64,000 nt of DNA, taken from positions 186,001-250,000 of the forward strand of contig NZ_BSSV01000002.1 in assembly GCF_030161435.1 (NCBI RefSeq), in the 5' to 3' direction. How positions within the stretch are numbered: position 1 is the first letter of the stretch; each line of letters begins with the position of its first letter. This DNA is from Thalassotalea loyana. Lineage in GTDB: Bacteria; Pseudomonadota; Gammaproteobacteria; Enterobacterales; Alteromonadaceae. Position numbers and translations under genes: made by a program. The notes under the pieces were generated by a model. That model did not search any database. It worked only from the letters and a program-made list of their open reading frames with translations, and was not told the origin of the DNA. Of the stretch, positions 28,965 to 38,898 are shown piece by piece.

Positions 28965-31433
28965 TTATTTATTTGCTTGCTCAGCCACATACATCTGGTG
29001 TCTCAACAAAGCTTCCTTTGTCGTATCAATCAGCTCTACGACACCGGCAACACTCCAAATATCCTGTTCCAGTTGTTTGCCACGATGAATGGCATAAGAG
29101 CCAATATAACTTAATTCAGGGTTAAGAAAATCCATATTGGGACTATCAACCCGTGATAACTTGGTTTGCAAGCAAAACAACTGACCACGCTTGAGCGCGG
29201 TTGCAATAAACATATGTCTGAGCTTATCGCTACTCAGCTCTGTATCAAATTTAGTAATTACAGCTTTCTCAACTGATTTAATGCTGGTATCAATTGAAAC
29301 ATATAACATTCCATTTACCGGCAAGTCAGCAGGCTGTAAGCGTTTTAATGCAGTAGATAATGAATCCATCGCACTATTGTGACTTAAGATTGGAAACAAG
29401 TTGGCTTTGCGACGATGATCACTTAACCCTCGACAAACAGAAATAAAGTTTGAGGTTTCATCGTTGGCGACTACAAGCTCAGCTTTATATCGGCTACCAC
29501 TGGTCTGAACCAGAACGTTAGGGACATCGATAAAGCTTGAATAAACATTAATTAGCGCTTTGTTCAAACCAGGAATAGTTAATGCGTACTCATCAGTCTC
29601 TAATTTGTCTCGATTTTTACTGATTAACAGCTTAAAGAAGCTTCGACCAATATGATGATGTTGCTCTACATAGACTTTCAAATTAATAATATTTCGCTTC
29701 TTATTAATTCTAACCACTTCATAAGGTAGCTGACTTAAATCAAAGGCATTGGTAACTTTCTGTAAGTTTGGCAATGAAAGTTTAACCACATCACCGCGTT
29801 TTAATATTGCCTCCCTATCGAGCACTAATTTCAATCCCGACATTGAAAAGTCTTCAGAATGACCATGCCACTGCACACCACCTGCTTCAATAGTTGCAGG
29901 CGTTTTATAGCGAAAGCGAGGTTCAGTGCGTTGATTTAAAAAGTTTATTCCAACGGACTCGACTCGTTTATTTTCAACATGCCGTTTGTGGCCAAAGGCC
30001 TTTAGTTTTTTCTTGTCAATATCGCTAAATTGATACTGTTTGTACTCTTCAACTAAGCTTTCACAGGTAAGATCCTGAGCGACAATACAGTAAGGTAGAC
30101 TGTCGACTACGTTGTAAACATCATCAGAAGGAAGATCCATTAAATATTGGTCTTTTGGCCCTAAAGAGTTCGACAAGGTTAGGGTTGCATGAACTTCTTC
30201 CCTATCAACATCAAACAACTTAATTTCCGTTACAGCGAATGAGTCTTTCGACGCAGCAAAACCAATAAATTTTCGCATGAACGCCTTGTCTTGCTCTAAC
30301 TGTTTATTGTCTGCCGTATAGAAAAATTGCTGGCCTTTGTTTTCATGAATAAAGCTATAAACTAACAAGCTTTGACCAATTTTTTTTGCCATTCTCAGAC
30401 GCGCAATACGCTCTTGGGTAAGCAAACAATCAATTGTTGAAAATTGACGTTCATCTTGCCAATATTGAAATAAGGCTTGGTTATTATGACCGGTCAATGC
30501 ATAAGCGGGCTGGTATTTGCCATTGACTGACTGGATAAAAATGGGTAATTCATTAATTTTAGGTAAAATATATTGCTGATAGCTCCGAGACTTAATTGCT
30601 GCGATACTATTATCTAAGTTGATCTTATAACGACGCTTGTTACCTTGAATAAAACCTTTTAAAAATTGCCTAAACCCATCTTTTTCTAAGCCATCTTGAT
30701 AGACGCGTTCTAAACCAATAAGTTGAATTTTATCAACCACCTGAAGGTTTCTAACGATATATTCAAATTCGTTTTGCTTACCAAACTGAAACTCTTGCTC
30801 TAGACCAACAAATTGAATAACAACAGTTTGGCCTTTTTTCACTTCTTGCTTTTCAGTTAGCCGGATCTTACAACCATCGATACTTAGATCAGATGTTGTT
30901 GCCAATAAGATGTCATTGTCATTAAATTGTATCTTTACAGATATCGCAAAGTTCATTCGCTCTTCTTTGCGGTTATAATATGGGCCTAATGAAACGACAT
31001 CCGCGGGGTATTGAGTCTTATCGAAAACTCTATCTTGTTCGCCGGAAGCTTGGGTTGCATCAACTTGAGATTTTTCGCGTTGGTAGATAACTCGAAAATT
31101 GTTATCAGTATTTTTAACTGCTTCATAAACACCAAAGGTGTATGAACCATAGCTTTCAATACTTTCCTTGAAAGTTTGAATCGCGACGTCATCAAGAAAG
31201 TGTGTTTTCCCGTCATATTCAAACATTTTACATTCGCCATCAACCAAGCCTCGTAAGTCAACCAAACGAGTACACGGTTGCGCCAAACGCTTCACTTCCA
31301 TTTTTAAAAGAAAACGATCGCTGGTAGGCAGTTTTTTTGTTGCAGCATTATATTTAGCTTCAAAGTCCGTCTTAAAAACTTGACCTCTAAACTGTTCAAT
31401 AATGCGATTATATTTTGATAAGTCTTTTGACAT
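28965..31433 (-). CDS. large protein with two PilZ (cyclic di-GMP-binding) domains
   Basis: 822 residues, no signal peptide or membrane helix, so cytoplasmic. Two complete PilZ signatures are visible: RKEER (155-159) with DLSIDG (182-187), and RTEPR (502-506) with DFSMSG (528-533). Both keep the RxxxR and [DN]xSxxG residues that bind cyclic di-GMP. The regions between (~270-480) and after (~620-822) have no recognised motif. It sits on the minus strand between serB and radA. A diguanylate cyclase is encoded 7 kb away, but no direct link is shown. It may be a c-di-GMP effector acting by protein contact; partner unknown. Confidence 0.85.
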   Translation of the reverse strand: MSKDLSKYNRIIEQFRGQVFKTDFEAKYNAATKKLPTSDRFLLKMEVKRLAQPCTRLVDLRGLVDGECKMFEYDGKTHFLDDVAIQTFKESIESYGSYTFGVYEAVKNTDNNFRVIYQREKSQVDATQASGEQDRVFDKTQYPADVVSLGPYYNRKEERMNFAISVKIQFNDNDILLATTSDLSIDGCKIRLTEKQEVKKGQTVVIQFVGLEQEFQFGKQNEFEYIVRNLQVVDKIQLIGLERVYQDGLEKDGFRQFLKGFIQGNKRRYKINLDNSIAAIKSRSYQQYILPKINELPIFIQSVNGKYQPAYALTGHNNQALFQYWQDERQFSTIDCLLTQERIARLRMAKKIGQSLLVYSFIHENKGQQFFYTADNKQLEQDKAFMRKFIGFAASKDSFAVTEIKLFDVDREEVHATLTLSNSLGPKDQYLMDLPSDDVYNVVDSLPYCIVAQDLTCESLVEEYKQYQFSDIDKKKLKAFGHKRHVENKRVESVGINFLNQRTEPRFRYKTPATIEAGGVQWHGHSEDFSMSGLKLVLDREAILKRGDVVKLSLPNLQKVTNAFDLSQLPYEVVRINKKRNIINLKVYVEQHHHIGRSFFKLLISKNRDKLETDEYALTIPGLNKALINVYSSFIDVPNVLVQTSGSRYKAELVVANDETSNFISVCRGLSDHRRKANLFPILSHNSAMDSLSTALKRLQPADLPVNGMLYVSIDTSIKSVEKAVITKFDTELSSDKLRHMFIATALKRGQLFCLQTKLSRVDSPNMDFLNPELSYIGSYAIHRGKQLEQDIWSVAGVVELIDTTKEALLRHQMYVAEQANK

Positions 31434-31717
31434 TGAACCCTAAACTAACAAAATCACAAAAAGGCTAAACAATACATAGGTATTATTATCTTATTAAAAT
31501 CGAAAAAAACAATAAGCAATAGTCGTACCCAATAAACATTAACGCCAACGAGAACCTTTATTTACAAGATAAAAACAATCAATTTAAGTAAAGTAACTAA
31601 CGACTAAACATAACGATGGCAGAAAATTGACGTTATGGACTGCTGTTGCATATTCGTATTGAAACAGCGAAACTAGCGCCATTAGATCTGACTCAAAACA
31701 ATAAGGTGTTAGCCTGT

Positions 31718-33103
31718 ATGGCAAAAGCGGCAAAAATTGAATTTGTGTGCACCGATTGCGGGAAAAACTATACTCGTTGGCGTGGTCAATGTGAATGTGG
31801 TGCATGGAATACTATTGTTGAGATGAAAATCTCAGCTGCAAAAGCGAAAGCGAGCGCGAAATCAGGTTCCGTTGCTGGCTATGCAGGTATTGCTGGGGGC
31901 GGCTCAAAAAAAATCGACGAAATCGTTTCATTAGAAGCAGAAAAAAAACCGACAAGTATTGGCGAACTCGACCGTGTCATCAGTGGTGGCGTGACTACAG
32001 GATCAGTCAATATCATTTCTGGTGACCCCGGCGCCGGTAAAACAACACTTTTATCTGCGCTTATTGCGCGCATGTCACAAGATGTGGCCTCACTATACTG
32101 TACAGCAGAAGAGTCACTATCCCAGTTTAAGAATCGTGTTCAGCGATTGAAACTAGAATACCAACCAGATAATTTATATTTGTTATCGGAAACAAGTGTC
32201 GAGCTTATTATTGAAGAGCTTGAAACGAATCAAATCAAATTTGCCGTGATCGATTCAATTCAAGCTGTCGTGACAGAAACCGCAAATGGCAGTCCAGGTT
32301 CACCCTCTCAAGTAAAGAGTGCAGCACAAGCATTAACGCAATACTGTAAGCAAAACAACGTCACCATGTTCATCATTGCTCACGTCAACAAGAATAATGA
32401 GATTGCAGGCCCACAAACGTTGGTGCATATCGTTGATGCCCTACTCCATATCGATACTAACGATGGCCAAGTAAGAACGTTAAGAGCGAATAAAAACCGT
32501 TTCGGTGATATAGACACAGTTGGTATTTTTAAGATGACCGAACGTGGCATGATCAGCGTGGATAATCCAAGTGAGATATTTCTCTCGGGCTCTACGACTA
32601 ACTCACCTGGTTCGGCCATTACCTGTATTCGCAAAGGCAATCGAAATCTCCTTTTGGAAATTCAGTGTTTAACGACTGAAATCGAATCAGAATTCCCTCA
32701 ACGAGTATGTGTTGGTTTGAACATGAACCGAGTAAAAATGCTTACCGGTATTTTGCGTAAACATACCAAAACCAAAATTTTCCACGATACGTTTTTCAAT
32801 ATCGTCGGCGGTTTAAAAATAGATGAATCGGAAACCTGTATTGATTTAGCGCTAGTAACGGCACTGCTCAGTTCGTTAAATGACTTCGTGGTCCCCAGAA
32901 CAACATGTATTATGGGGGAGCTAAGCTTGAACGGCGATGTTCGCCCAATCGATAGCGGCGTTCCCAGAGTTAAAGAAGCTGCACAACACGGATTCGAGCA
33001 GATAATTATCCCACACCGTAATTATCACAAATCAATGGAAGGAAGTGGCGCGCAAATTATTCCAGTAAAAACGATTCACCAGCTACTGGAAATTATCCAA
33101 TAG
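31718..33103 (+). CDS. radA: DNA repair protein RadA
   Basis: 461 residues from the ATG at 31718, matching E. coli RadA (460). Upstream in-frame codons from 31646 would add 24 residues with no family similarity. RadA is a RecA-like, DnaB-type branch-migration helicase. Features: zinc finger CTDC...CEC (residues 12-31), Walker A GDPGAGKTT near residue 104, the RadA-specific KNRFG motif (ANKNRFGD), and a C-terminal Lon-protease-like domain with MGELSLNGDVRPI. The second zinc pair reads CxC instead of the usual CxxC, a one-residue deletion. The ytjB/serB...radA order matches E. coli. Confidence 0.96.
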   Translation: MAKAAKIEFVCTDCGKNYTRWRGQCECGAWNTIVEMKISAAKAKASAKSGSVAGYAGIAGGGSKKIDEIVSLEAEKKPTSIGELDRVISGGVTTGSVNIISGDPGAGKTTLLSALIARMSQDVASLYCTAEESLSQFKNRVQRLKLEYQPDNLYLLSETSVELIIEELETNQIKFAVIDSIQAVVTETANGSPGSPSQVKSAAQALTQYCKQNNVTMFIIAHVNKNNEIAGPQTLVHIVDALLHIDTNDGQVRTLRANKNRFGDIDTVGIFKMTERGMISVDNPSEIFLSGSTTNSPGSAITCIRKGNRNLLLEIQCLTTEIESEFPQRVCVGLNMNRVKMLTGILRKHTKTKIFHDTFFNIVGGLKIDESETCIDLALVTALLSSLNDFVVPRTTCIMGELSLNGDVRPIDSGVPRVKEAAQHGFEQIIIPHRNYHKSMEGSGAQIIPVKTIHQLLEIIQ

Positions 33104-33241
33104 TTAGCACTTATTAACACCAAACAATCGATAAATAAGAACAAGAAATTAAACCTGACGTTTTCTGTGGTTGTTTGGTATTATTCGAGAAATAATCACA
33201 ACAAACTTGATGTTGTTTAATCAAAAAGTTGGAAAGATTCC

Positions 33242-35494
33242 ATGAAGAATACAATTAAAAAGCTAGCGATAAGCGTAAGTGCGCTTGCAGTTAGTTTTGC
33301 AACGGTAGCGCAAGATGTAGCACCTGAAAATACGGCAAATGAACTTACGATTGAGCGTATTTATTCATCACCTTCACTAAATGGCACGACACCAAAGTCC
33401 CTTCGTTTTTCGCCAGATGGCTCACGCGTTACCTATTTACAGGGCAAAAAAGAAGATCTCAACCGTTACGACCTATGGGAATATAATATCGCGACGGAAG
33501 AAAATCGTATACTTGTTGATTCAAAAGACATTTTTGATGGCATAGAAAACCTATCTGACGAAGAGAAAGCCCGCCGTGAACGCCAACGAATTTACGGTTC
33601 AGGCATTATGGAATACAAGTTTTCTAACGACGGTAAGGCGTTACTGTTTCCACTTAATGGCGACCTTTATTACTACAATCTATCAGACAAGGAAGCAAAG
33701 CGCTTAACCAATACTGAAGCATTTGAAACTGATGCAAAGTTTTCACCTCGCGCTAATTTTGTCTCGTTTATCCGAGAACAAAATATCTACGTAATTGATA
33801 TTGATTCAGGAAAAGAAACTCAACTAACCACCTCGGGTGGCGGTACCATCAAAAATGGCATGTCGGAATTTGTTGCTCAAGAAGAGATGGGCAGGATGAC
33901 AGGTTATTGGTGGGCGCCAAATGAAAAACATATTGCATTCTTAAATGTCGATGAGTCACCCGTTGATATCGCCATTCGAAATGAAATTTATGCAGAGAAT
34001 ATCAAGCTAGTAGAGCAACGTTATCCATACACAGGCACGCCGAATGTCACTATCAAACTTGCTACAGTGAACGTGAAAAGTAAGAAAATTCGCTTCATCG
34101 ATACAGGCGAAGAAACTGATATTTATATCCCACGCGTAAAATGATTACCAAAAGGTGACGCACTGACCTATCAATGGCAATCACGTGACCAAAAAACATT
34201 AAAGCTAAACCTATACAAGTTAAAAAACCGCCGTCAAACTACCTTGTTAACGGAAACCTCAACACATTGGTTAAACCTGCATGATGATTTACATTTTTTA
34301 AGTGATAACAAGCGCTTTATTTGGGCGTCTGAACGCAATGGTTTCAAACATTTATACTTATACAATACCGACGGCAAACAATTAGCGCAGTTAACTGATG
34401 GCCAATGGGTTGTTGATTCATTGCACGCCGTTGACGAACAAGATGGCTGGATCTATTTTACAGGTCGTGCTGACACGCCACTTGAGCGCCACCTATACAA
34501 AGCACCACTGGACGGCAAATCACCTGAACACGTTGTTAGAATCACTAAACGCAATGGTTTCCACAACATCGTTTTTGCCGGTAATATGAAAACCTATATT
34601 GATAAGTTTTCGAATATTCAAACACCATCGCAAGTTAGCCTTCACAAAATTAATGGCGAACATGTTACTTGGTTAGAAGAAAACAAAGTTGATGCAAATC
34701 ACCCTATAGCACCGTACTACGATCAGCTCGTTATGCCAGAATTTGGCACATTAAAATCTGATGATGATCAAGCGACGCTCTATTACAAACTATACAAACC
34801 CAAGCAACTTGAGCCAGGTAAGAAGTACCCTGTTATCGTAAAAGTATATGGTGGGCCGTATGCTCAGCGTGTGACTAATAAGTGGCAAGGCGCTGACATG
34901 ATTCAGTATATGGTTAACCAAGGCTATGTTGTTTTTCAGCTAGATAACCGAGGCTCTAATTACCGTGGTACCGCGTTTGAATTTCCAATTTATGAAAACT
35001 TAGGTGAAGTAGAAGTTGCAGATCAAGTTACTGGCGTTAAATTTTTACGTACACTCAACTTTGTAGATCCAGAGCGTATCGGTATTTATGGTCACTCTTA
35101 CGGCGGCTACATGGCATTAATGAGCATGTTTAAGGCTGGTGATTACTTCAAAGCAGGTGTTTCTGGTGCGCCAGTTACCGATTGGAGATTATACGATACT
35201 CACTACACGGAGCGTTATTTAAACCACCCTGAGGCAAACGCAAAAGGTTATGTGACAAGCTCAGTATTTCCATATGCTAAAAACTTGAATGGTCCACTAT
35301 TTGTTTATCATGGTATGGCTGATGACAACGTATTATTTACTAATACGACTAAACTTATCAAAACGTTACAAGATGAAAATAAAGTGTTTGAGTTAATGAC
35401 TTACCCTGGGTCCAAACACTCTATGAGAGGAAAAAAAGTAAAAGTACATTTGAATAATACTATTATCGACTTCTTCGACCGTCATTTTAAATAG
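33242..35494 (+). pseudogene. prolyl oligopeptidase family (DPP-IV-like, S9) peptidase interrupted by an in-frame TGA
   Basis: One continuous frame of 751 codons is broken only by TGA at 34142-34144 (codon 301). There is no frameshift: the downstream part continues in the same frame with family-typical sequence. Before it: a signal peptide (residues 1-23, ending ATVAQ) and DPP-IV beta-propeller repeats (LRFSPDGSRVTYLQGK, FSNDGKALLFPL). After it: the alpha/beta hydrolase with nucleophile Ser in GHSYGG (residue 619), Asp in GMADDNV and His in SKHSMRG. The interrupted context (YIPRVK-stop-LPKGD) normally has Trp, so TGG to TGA is the simplest change. A 300-residue propeller fragment alone would be inactive. 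It could also be a sequencing error. Confidence 0.85.
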
Positions 35495-35510
35495 GTTTTT
35501 CTATATTTGT

Positions 35511-35538
35511 AAAAGGCAACCCTAGGGTTGCCTTTTTT
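35511..35538 (+). terminator. intrinsic terminator
   Basis: AAAAGGCAACC-CTAG-GGTTGCCTTTTTT after the S9 peptidase frame. Confidence 0.9.
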
Positions 35539-35761
35539 GGTTTTGACAACACAGTTGAATAAATTTTGGTTATAAAGATATTCCTTTTTAACCTCAATTA
35601 TGTTTAATATTAAGACGCCATATTTATGTTACTGAATAATAATAATAAGCATCAGAAAACGTAAGCAGTTTTGAGTGTTACCATTCAACCAATCGCTTCT
35701 TTAAAGCCTAGGTACCTGGGTTTATTCCTGTTGTTTAATGTAAAATTTTTGGGATAATTCA

Positions 35762-37768
35762 ATGAAAAACCGACCGTCGGTAGTACGCAAAGTACTACTT
35801 TCTATTTCTGGTATTATTGCCGTTATAGCCATTGCTGTGGCTTATTTTGTCACCTCTGAACGAGCAGCAACTGTAGAACAGACAGTAACGCAAGAGATTC
35901 GTCGAGCTACACAACAAGCTGGTTACGGTATTCACGAGTTTTTCAGGGAGCGCTCTCGTGTCGTAACATCCTTACAGGGTAACCCATTTGTAAATGATTG
36001 GTTTAGCCGGTATTCAGAGCGCGGCTCATTCATTGACAACGACCAGCAATATCAGCAAATTGTTCAGTTATTTAAATACGAGTCAGACTATGACCCGTTA
36101 ATCAAATCCGTATTTTATGCACCTGCGGCAACGTATGAATATTTTGATATTAATGGTCGCTACAACGATCCAAACTACTTTACGAGTAAACGCCCTTGGT
36201 GGTTTGAAGCACTCGAAAAAGATCGACTATTTATCACCAACCCAGAGATTGATGCCAACGATGGTTCAATTGTTACCTCGATAAAAACAACGGTTTACTC
36301 TCCATCACGCACACTACTCGGTGTCATGGGGATCGATATCCTTGCGTCAGAAATCAAAAGCGGCTTAATTGATAAAATGCACTACCAAAATGAAGGTTTT
36401 GGCTTCTTATACACCGCCGACGGTCGTATCATTTCGTTCCCTGATGATGGCAATAAAATAGATATGAGCACACTGCCGACACTTGATCAGGTGGATAATT
36501 TAATATCGCACGCAAAAGGTTTTAAAGCCCTGCTTAACAGAAGTAAACCACAAAAAGAGCTACTCACTACCGTTGAATTCAAAGGCGAAGAATACTTAGC
36601 ATTAGTTTCTCCTATTACTGACGAAACAATGGCCCTGGATTGGCGTGTTGGCTTTATGGTGCCGATGCATGCAATCAATGACCCGGTAACAAAAACAACA
36701 TATTCATCAATTTTTTCAGTAATCTTAGTATTACTATTAACGTCAGGTGTCATCTTTATTACGATCCAACGTTTGTTAACAAAACCATTGAAACGTGTAA
36801 CGGCGGCCATGGACGACATTGCAACAGGTGATGGTGATTTAACCAAGCGTATTGACATTAATACCAATGATGAACTTGGTCAGTTAAGTCAGTCTTTTAA
36901 TACTTTTGTTGAAAACATCCAGCAAATTATTGGCCAGTGCAATGACACGACACAAAAAGTAATGACAGAATCTGATCAAGTAAGTCATTTAGTTGAGGAT
37001 TTCTCTTCGACCGTCGGCATGCAAAAAGGCTACATTGAGCAAATTGCGACAGCTGCAACCGAAATGACACAAACAATACACGGTATTTCGGACAATGCAC
37101 AAACGTCACTTGATTATGCAACTAAAGCATCGCAAGAATCACAGGAAGGTAAAGTGCTCGCTGACGACGCTAATGCACTGATGAGTGACCTCGCGAACGA
37201 GGTGAGTCACTCAACAGACGTTGTGAATGCCCTTCACAAAAACTCAGAGTCTATCTCTGAAGTATTGGAGGTTATCAAAAATATTGCTGAGCAAACCAAC
37301 CTATTAGCGCTAAACGCTGCCATTGAAGCTGCACGTGCCGGTGAACAAGGTAGAGGCTTTGCCGTTGTAGCCGACGAAGTTAGAACGCTAGCCAGTCGAA
37401 CACAAGACTCAACAGGTGACATCGAAAAGATCATTGCAAAGTTACAAGAGTCGGCCTCTGGTGCTGTATCAGCAATGACGGTAGGTAAAGAAAAAACCAA
37501 GCAAGGTGTTACTGTTATCTCTCAAGTCTCTGAAAAACTTGCTCAAATAAACGAAGCAATCGCACTCATCGAAGAGCAATCAAATGAAGCAGCGTCGACA
37601 ATCAAAGAGCAAGCCTCTGCCTCAGATGAAATAACTCAACAAACTATTTCAGTAAATGAGCTTGCCGATCAAGCTGTTACGCAAACTTCTGATATGGCTA
37701 ACAAAAGCCAAGCACAGAAAGCTGTGACACTTGAACTAACAGAAACAATATCTCAATTTAAAGTTTAA
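35762..37768 (+). CDS. methyl-accepting chemotaxis protein with dCache_1 sensor
   Basis: 668-residue chemoreceptor. Helix 1 covers ~residues 9-28 and the periplasmic double-Cache domain ~30-310. It contains [13 protein letters not shown] near residue 140, resembling the Y-x4-R-x-W amino-acid-binding pattern of dCache_1, and GVMGIDI with the distal Asp. Helix 2 is at ~318-340. A HAMP domain ([20 protein letters not shown]) and a signalling domain with the conserved tip ([20 protein letters not shown], then [14 protein letters not shown], near residue 515-550) follow. One position usually Tyr in the amino-acid motif is Trp here. No che genes nearby. A terminator follows the stop. Confidence 0.93.
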   Translation: MKNRPSVVRKVLLSISGIIAVIAIAVAYFVTSERAATVEQTVTQEIRRATQQAGYGIHEFFRERSRVVTSLQGNPFVNDWFSRYSERGSFIDNDQQYQQIVQLFKYESDYDPLIKSVFYAPAATYEYFDINGRYNDPNYFTSKRPWWFEALEKDRLFITNPEIDANDGSIVTSIKTTVYSPSRTLLGVMGIDILASEIKSGLIDKMHYQNEGFGFLYTADGRIISFPDDGNKIDMSTLPTLDQVDNLISHAKGFKALLNRSKPQKELLTTVEFKGEEYLALVSPITDETMALDWRVGFMVPMHAINDPVTKTTYSSIFSVILVLLLTSGVIFITIQRLLTKPLKRVTAAMDDIATGDGDLTKRIDINTNDELGQLSQSFNTFVENIQQIIGQCNDTTQKVMTESDQVSHLVEDFSSTVGMQKGYIEQIATAATEMTQTIHGISDNAQTSLDYATKASQESQEGKVLADDANALMSDLANEVSHSTDVVNALHKNSESISEVLEVIKNIAEQTNLLALNAAIEAARAGEQGRGFAVVADEVRTLASRTQDSTGDIEKIIAKLQESASGAVSAMTVGKEKTKQGVTVISQVSEKLAQINEAIALIEEQSNEAASTIKEQASASDEITQQTISVNELADQAVTQTSDMANKSQAQKAVTLELTETISQFKV

Positions 37769-37790
37769 TTTCACAACCCACGTATCAATA

Positions 37791-37828
37791 AGCGATAAAG
37801 CTAGTGTAAACTGGCATTATCGCTTTTT
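37791..37828 (+). terminator. intrinsic terminator with two-part stem
   Basis: AGCGATAA/TTATCGCT outer stem and GCTAGT/ACTGGC inner stem (one G-T pair) around GTAA, followed by TTTT. It sits between the chemoreceptor and arfB, so arfB should have its own promoter or rely on read-through. Confidence 0.8.
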
Positions 37829-37843
37829 GCTTTTAAGGACCTT

Positions 37844-38251
37844 ATGAAAATATCAAACAACGTCGAACTTAATCTTGATGACGTTGAAATCTCAGCCATT
37901 AGGGCCCAAGGAGCCGGTGGTCAAAATGTTAACAAAGTCAGTTCCGCAATTCATTTACGGTTCAATGTCAATACGTCTTCATTACCTGATTTTTACAAAG
38001 AGAGACTGCTAGCGATAAAAGATAAACGCCTCACGAAAGACGGTGTAATCGTCATTAAAGCCCAACAATTTAGAACGCAAGAAAAGAACAGAGATGCCGC
38101 TATAGAGCGCTTGGTCGACTTGATTAAGAGCGTAAATGTTGTCCAAAAAGTACGACGTGAGACTAAACCAACGCGCTCTTCCGTCAAGAAGCGATTAGAT
38201 AACAAAAAACAACGCTCGCAAGTCAAAGCCATGAGAGGTAAAGTCGTTTAA
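37844..38251 (+). CDS. arfB: alternative ribosome-rescue factor ArfB (YaeJ)
   Basis: 135 residues (E. coli 140). It hydrolyses peptidyl-tRNA on ribosomes stalled at mRNA ends. The catalytic GGQ motif is in AQGAGGQNVNKVSSAIHLRF near residue 27. A basic, Lys/Arg-rich C-terminal tail (RRETKPTRSSVKKRLDNKK) would enter the empty mRNA channel. There is no stop-codon recognition domain, which distinguishes it from RF1/RF2. The protein is complete and close to standard length. Confidence 0.95.
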   Translation: MKISNNVELNLDDVEISAIRAQGAGGQNVNKVSSAIHLRFNVNTSSLPDFYKERLLAIKDKRLTKDGVIVIKAQQFRTQEKNRDAAIERLVDLIKSVNVVQKVRRETKPTRSSVKKRLDNKKQRSQVKAMRGKVV

Positions 38252-38270
38252 TCAAGCCTGCATTCATGGA

Positions 38271-38858
38271 TTAATTGCATGAAGAAAGCTTGGCTAAACT
38301 AGCTTCTCGAATCTTGCCTTCAGCATCGGTAATGCGCAATGTATTGCCATCTTTAGATAGGGAAAAATCAAATGTGTTACCTAACCAAGCTGTTTTGATA
38401 ATGAGATTGAGTTCATAGCGATTCAAAGGTAAATCACACATTTGATAAAAATAATGATAGGCCCGCCCCATTGCTCCAGGATCAGCGGTATATACATAAA
38501 TAGTGCTGTCTTCAAAAGCTTTTTGGCGATGAACCTTATCCAACCTATGTAATGAGTCGCTGTTAAGCATTACGCCGAAAAACATCACGAACATTTGAAG
38601 CCCTGAGAGCAATAAAGCGAGCCCCCATATAGACTTGCCCCCAAAAGAAGATTTAACAAGCTCCTCGAACTGTTCTAGCGAATATAAAGCAATACAAAAG
38701 CCAATAAAAACAGATAGGTATTTGAAATAAAAAAGCCAGTATCTAACGTTTGCCATAAAGGTTGGACTTTCAAAATTAAGCCCCCATAGCGTCGCTCCAT
38801 GAATGCTCTCAATGAATGGCAAACAAATCAGGCAAAGGGTAAAAATCACAACTCGCAT
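38271..38858 (-). CDS. hypothetical inner-membrane protein
   Basis: 195 residues, not recognised. The first ~21 residues may be a signal peptide or membrane helix. Two further hydrophobic segments lie at about 38-62 and 76-98, and residues 100-195 form a soluble tail. The tail has a recognisable stretch (YVYTADPGAMGRAYHYFYQMCDLP), then NTFDFSLSKDGNTLRITDAEGKIR, which looks like a small beta domain. It is convergent with arfB (19-base gap) and upstream of the nagR side. Function unknown. Confidence 0.6.
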   Translation of the reverse strand: MRVVIFTLCLICLPFIESIHGATLWGLNFESPTFMANVRYWLFYFKYLSVFIGFCIALYSLEQFEELVKSSFGGKSIWGLALLLSGLQMFVMFFGVMLNSDSLHRLDKVHRQKAFEDSTIYVYTADPGAMGRAYHYFYQMCDLPLNRYELNLIIKTAWLGNTFDFSLSKDGNTLRITDAEGKIREASLAKLSSCN

Positions 38859-38898
38859 GCGGTATTAATATCCTTATTAACCGTAACTAATGAAATGA

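Noticed and set aside
31646-31717. N-terminal extension of radA from an upstream start
   Set aside because: The added residues have no RadA similarity; ATG at 31718 gives the standard length and N-terminus.
34142-34200. Possible selenocysteine (TGA) codon in the S9 peptidase
   Set aside because: The position is normally Trp, and no convincing bacterial SECIS hairpin follows the codon; a nonsense change is simpler.
34244-35494. Separate downstream gene for the C-terminal half of the S9 peptidase
   Set aside because: Its first initiator is a TTG inside the propeller domain without a ribosome site; the frame is continuous with the upstream part.
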